Assembly: GCA_900544475.1 (NCBI GenBank)
Contig: UQVU01000013.1
Location: 1 to 24,070, forward strand
Reading direction: 5' to 3'
DNA length: 24,070 bases
Source: an uncultured Butyricicoccus sp.
Lineage (GTDB): Bacteria; Bacillota; Clostridia; Oscillospirales; Butyricicoccaceae
How positions within the stretch are numbered: the first letter of the stretch is position 1; each line of letters begins with the position of its first letter. The notes under the pieces are model-generated. The model saw only the letters and a list, made by a program, of their open reading frames with translations, did no database searches and was not told the origin of the DNA. A program made the position numbers and the translations under genes. Of this stretch, positions 23,820 through 24,070 are shown one piece after another.

Positions 23820-23848
23820 ATTTTACCGAACTTTTGCGCATATGACAA
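23820..23848 (-). promoter_or_regulatory. Sigma-A promoter of the DUF5685 operon
   Basis: TTGTCA (23843-23848) and TAAAAT (23820-23825) on the minus strand are 17 bases apart in an AT-rich stretch. Transcription would start near 23812, about 100 bases before the DUF5685 ATG. Confidence 0.85.
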
Positions 23849-23880
23849 GGGCGTACACGGAAAATTGGCGAAAATTCATA

Positions 23881-23922
23881 AAAAATTAAAACTGCCTGTC
23901 GTGAAACCACGGTTTCGCCGAC
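23881..23922 (-). terminator. Palindromic repeat family 2, copy 2, with U-run
   Basis: GAAACC and GGTTTC (23903-23916) flanked by GTCG/CGAC form a hairpin 12 bases after the stop of the right-edge gene. On the minus strand TTTTAATTTTTT follows after a few bases, so it may terminate that gene. The 26 bases from 23896 match the inverted motif behind priA with two differences. Confidence 0.6.
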
Positions 23923-23933
23923 TCTATTCCGCA

Positions 23934-24070
23934 TCAAAGCCGCTCGGTGATGGCAAACGGCGCTTCATTTCTGAGCTTCAGCTTATGGCTGTACCACATC
24001 GCCGCCAGAATGCCGCCGACGAACAGCACGCCGCCGATGAGCGCGGACAGTCCGCCGCCAAGTTTCATTC
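23934..24070 (-). CDS. Single-helix membrane protein, probably the 3' end of a cut gene
   Basis: The open frame runs off the right edge. From an ATG at 24068 it encodes 44 residues: a Gly/Leu/Ala-rich hydrophobic helix (about 3-25), then a polar basic stretch and the end FAITERL. Only two bases precede that ATG, so it cannot be decided whether it is a complete small membrane protein or the C-terminal anchor of a longer one. I do not recognise a family. Confidence 0.5.
   Translation of the reverse strand, partial: MKLGGGLSALIGGVLFVGGILAAMWYSHKLKLRNEAPFAITERL

Noticed and set aside
1..24070. CRISPR array, prophage, integrative element or insertion sequence
   Set aside because: No direct-repeat array, integrase, transposase or phage gene is visible. 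The repeats present are isolated palindromes, and gene order is that of a conserved chromosomal core.

Overview
The window is a chromosomal housekeeping stretch from a GC-rich, Gram-positive anaerobe. The best guess is class Clostridia, probably order Oscillospirales (Ruminococcaceae/Oscillospiraceae type). The reasons are the Bacillus-like order of the priA-thiN cluster, remA beside gmk, DUF5685 next to a J-domain protein, a single-chain SecDF, the long form of adenylosuccinate lyase, and consensus sigma-A promoters and AGGAGG ribosome sites in high-GC DNA. The taxonomy is inferred, not demonstrated. All 21 supported genes lie on the minus strand. The long plus-strand reading frames are antisense shadows. 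I see no tRNA, rRNA, CRISPR array, phage, plasmid or insertion-sequence gene.

Right part, in transcription order. A probable 3' end of a membrane gene (or a 44-residue small protein) sits at the right edge and is followed by a terminator-like palindrome. A very good promoter (TTGTCA-17-TAAAAT) then drives a tightly overlapping trio: a DUF5685 protein, a J-domain/TPR protein with a cysteine-rich tail, and a small multi-pass membrane protein. The trio runs towards yicC, remA, gmk, rpoZ (with a long acidic tail) and coaBC, which ends at a clear intrinsic terminator (18193-18222).

Centre. priA, a GNAT acetyltransferase, def, fmt, a YugP-type zinc membrane peptidase, rsmB, rlmN, prpC, prkC, rsgA and thiN follow, most overlapping or a few bases apart. 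This matches the Bacillus subtilis priA-def-fmt-rsmB-rlmN-prpC-prkC-rsgA-rpe-thiN order, with two insertions (GNAT, peptidase) and no rpe. The products cover replication restart, initiator-Met formylation and deformylation, rRNA modification, Ser/Thr phospho-signalling, ribosome assembly and thiamine diphosphate synthesis. The run ends at a terminator at 5704-5729.

Left part. Three single-gene units, each with its own consensus promoter: an AspB-type aminotransferase, purB and secDF.

Between genes there are several interspersed palindromes. One family (four copies) keeps its hairpin through compensatory base changes, and one of its copies is also a plausible terminator behind rsmB. A second palindrome occurs twice, 8 kb apart, with 24 of 26 bases identical. 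The most promising undescribed material is the DUF5685/J-protein/membrane-protein trio and the covarying palindrome family.
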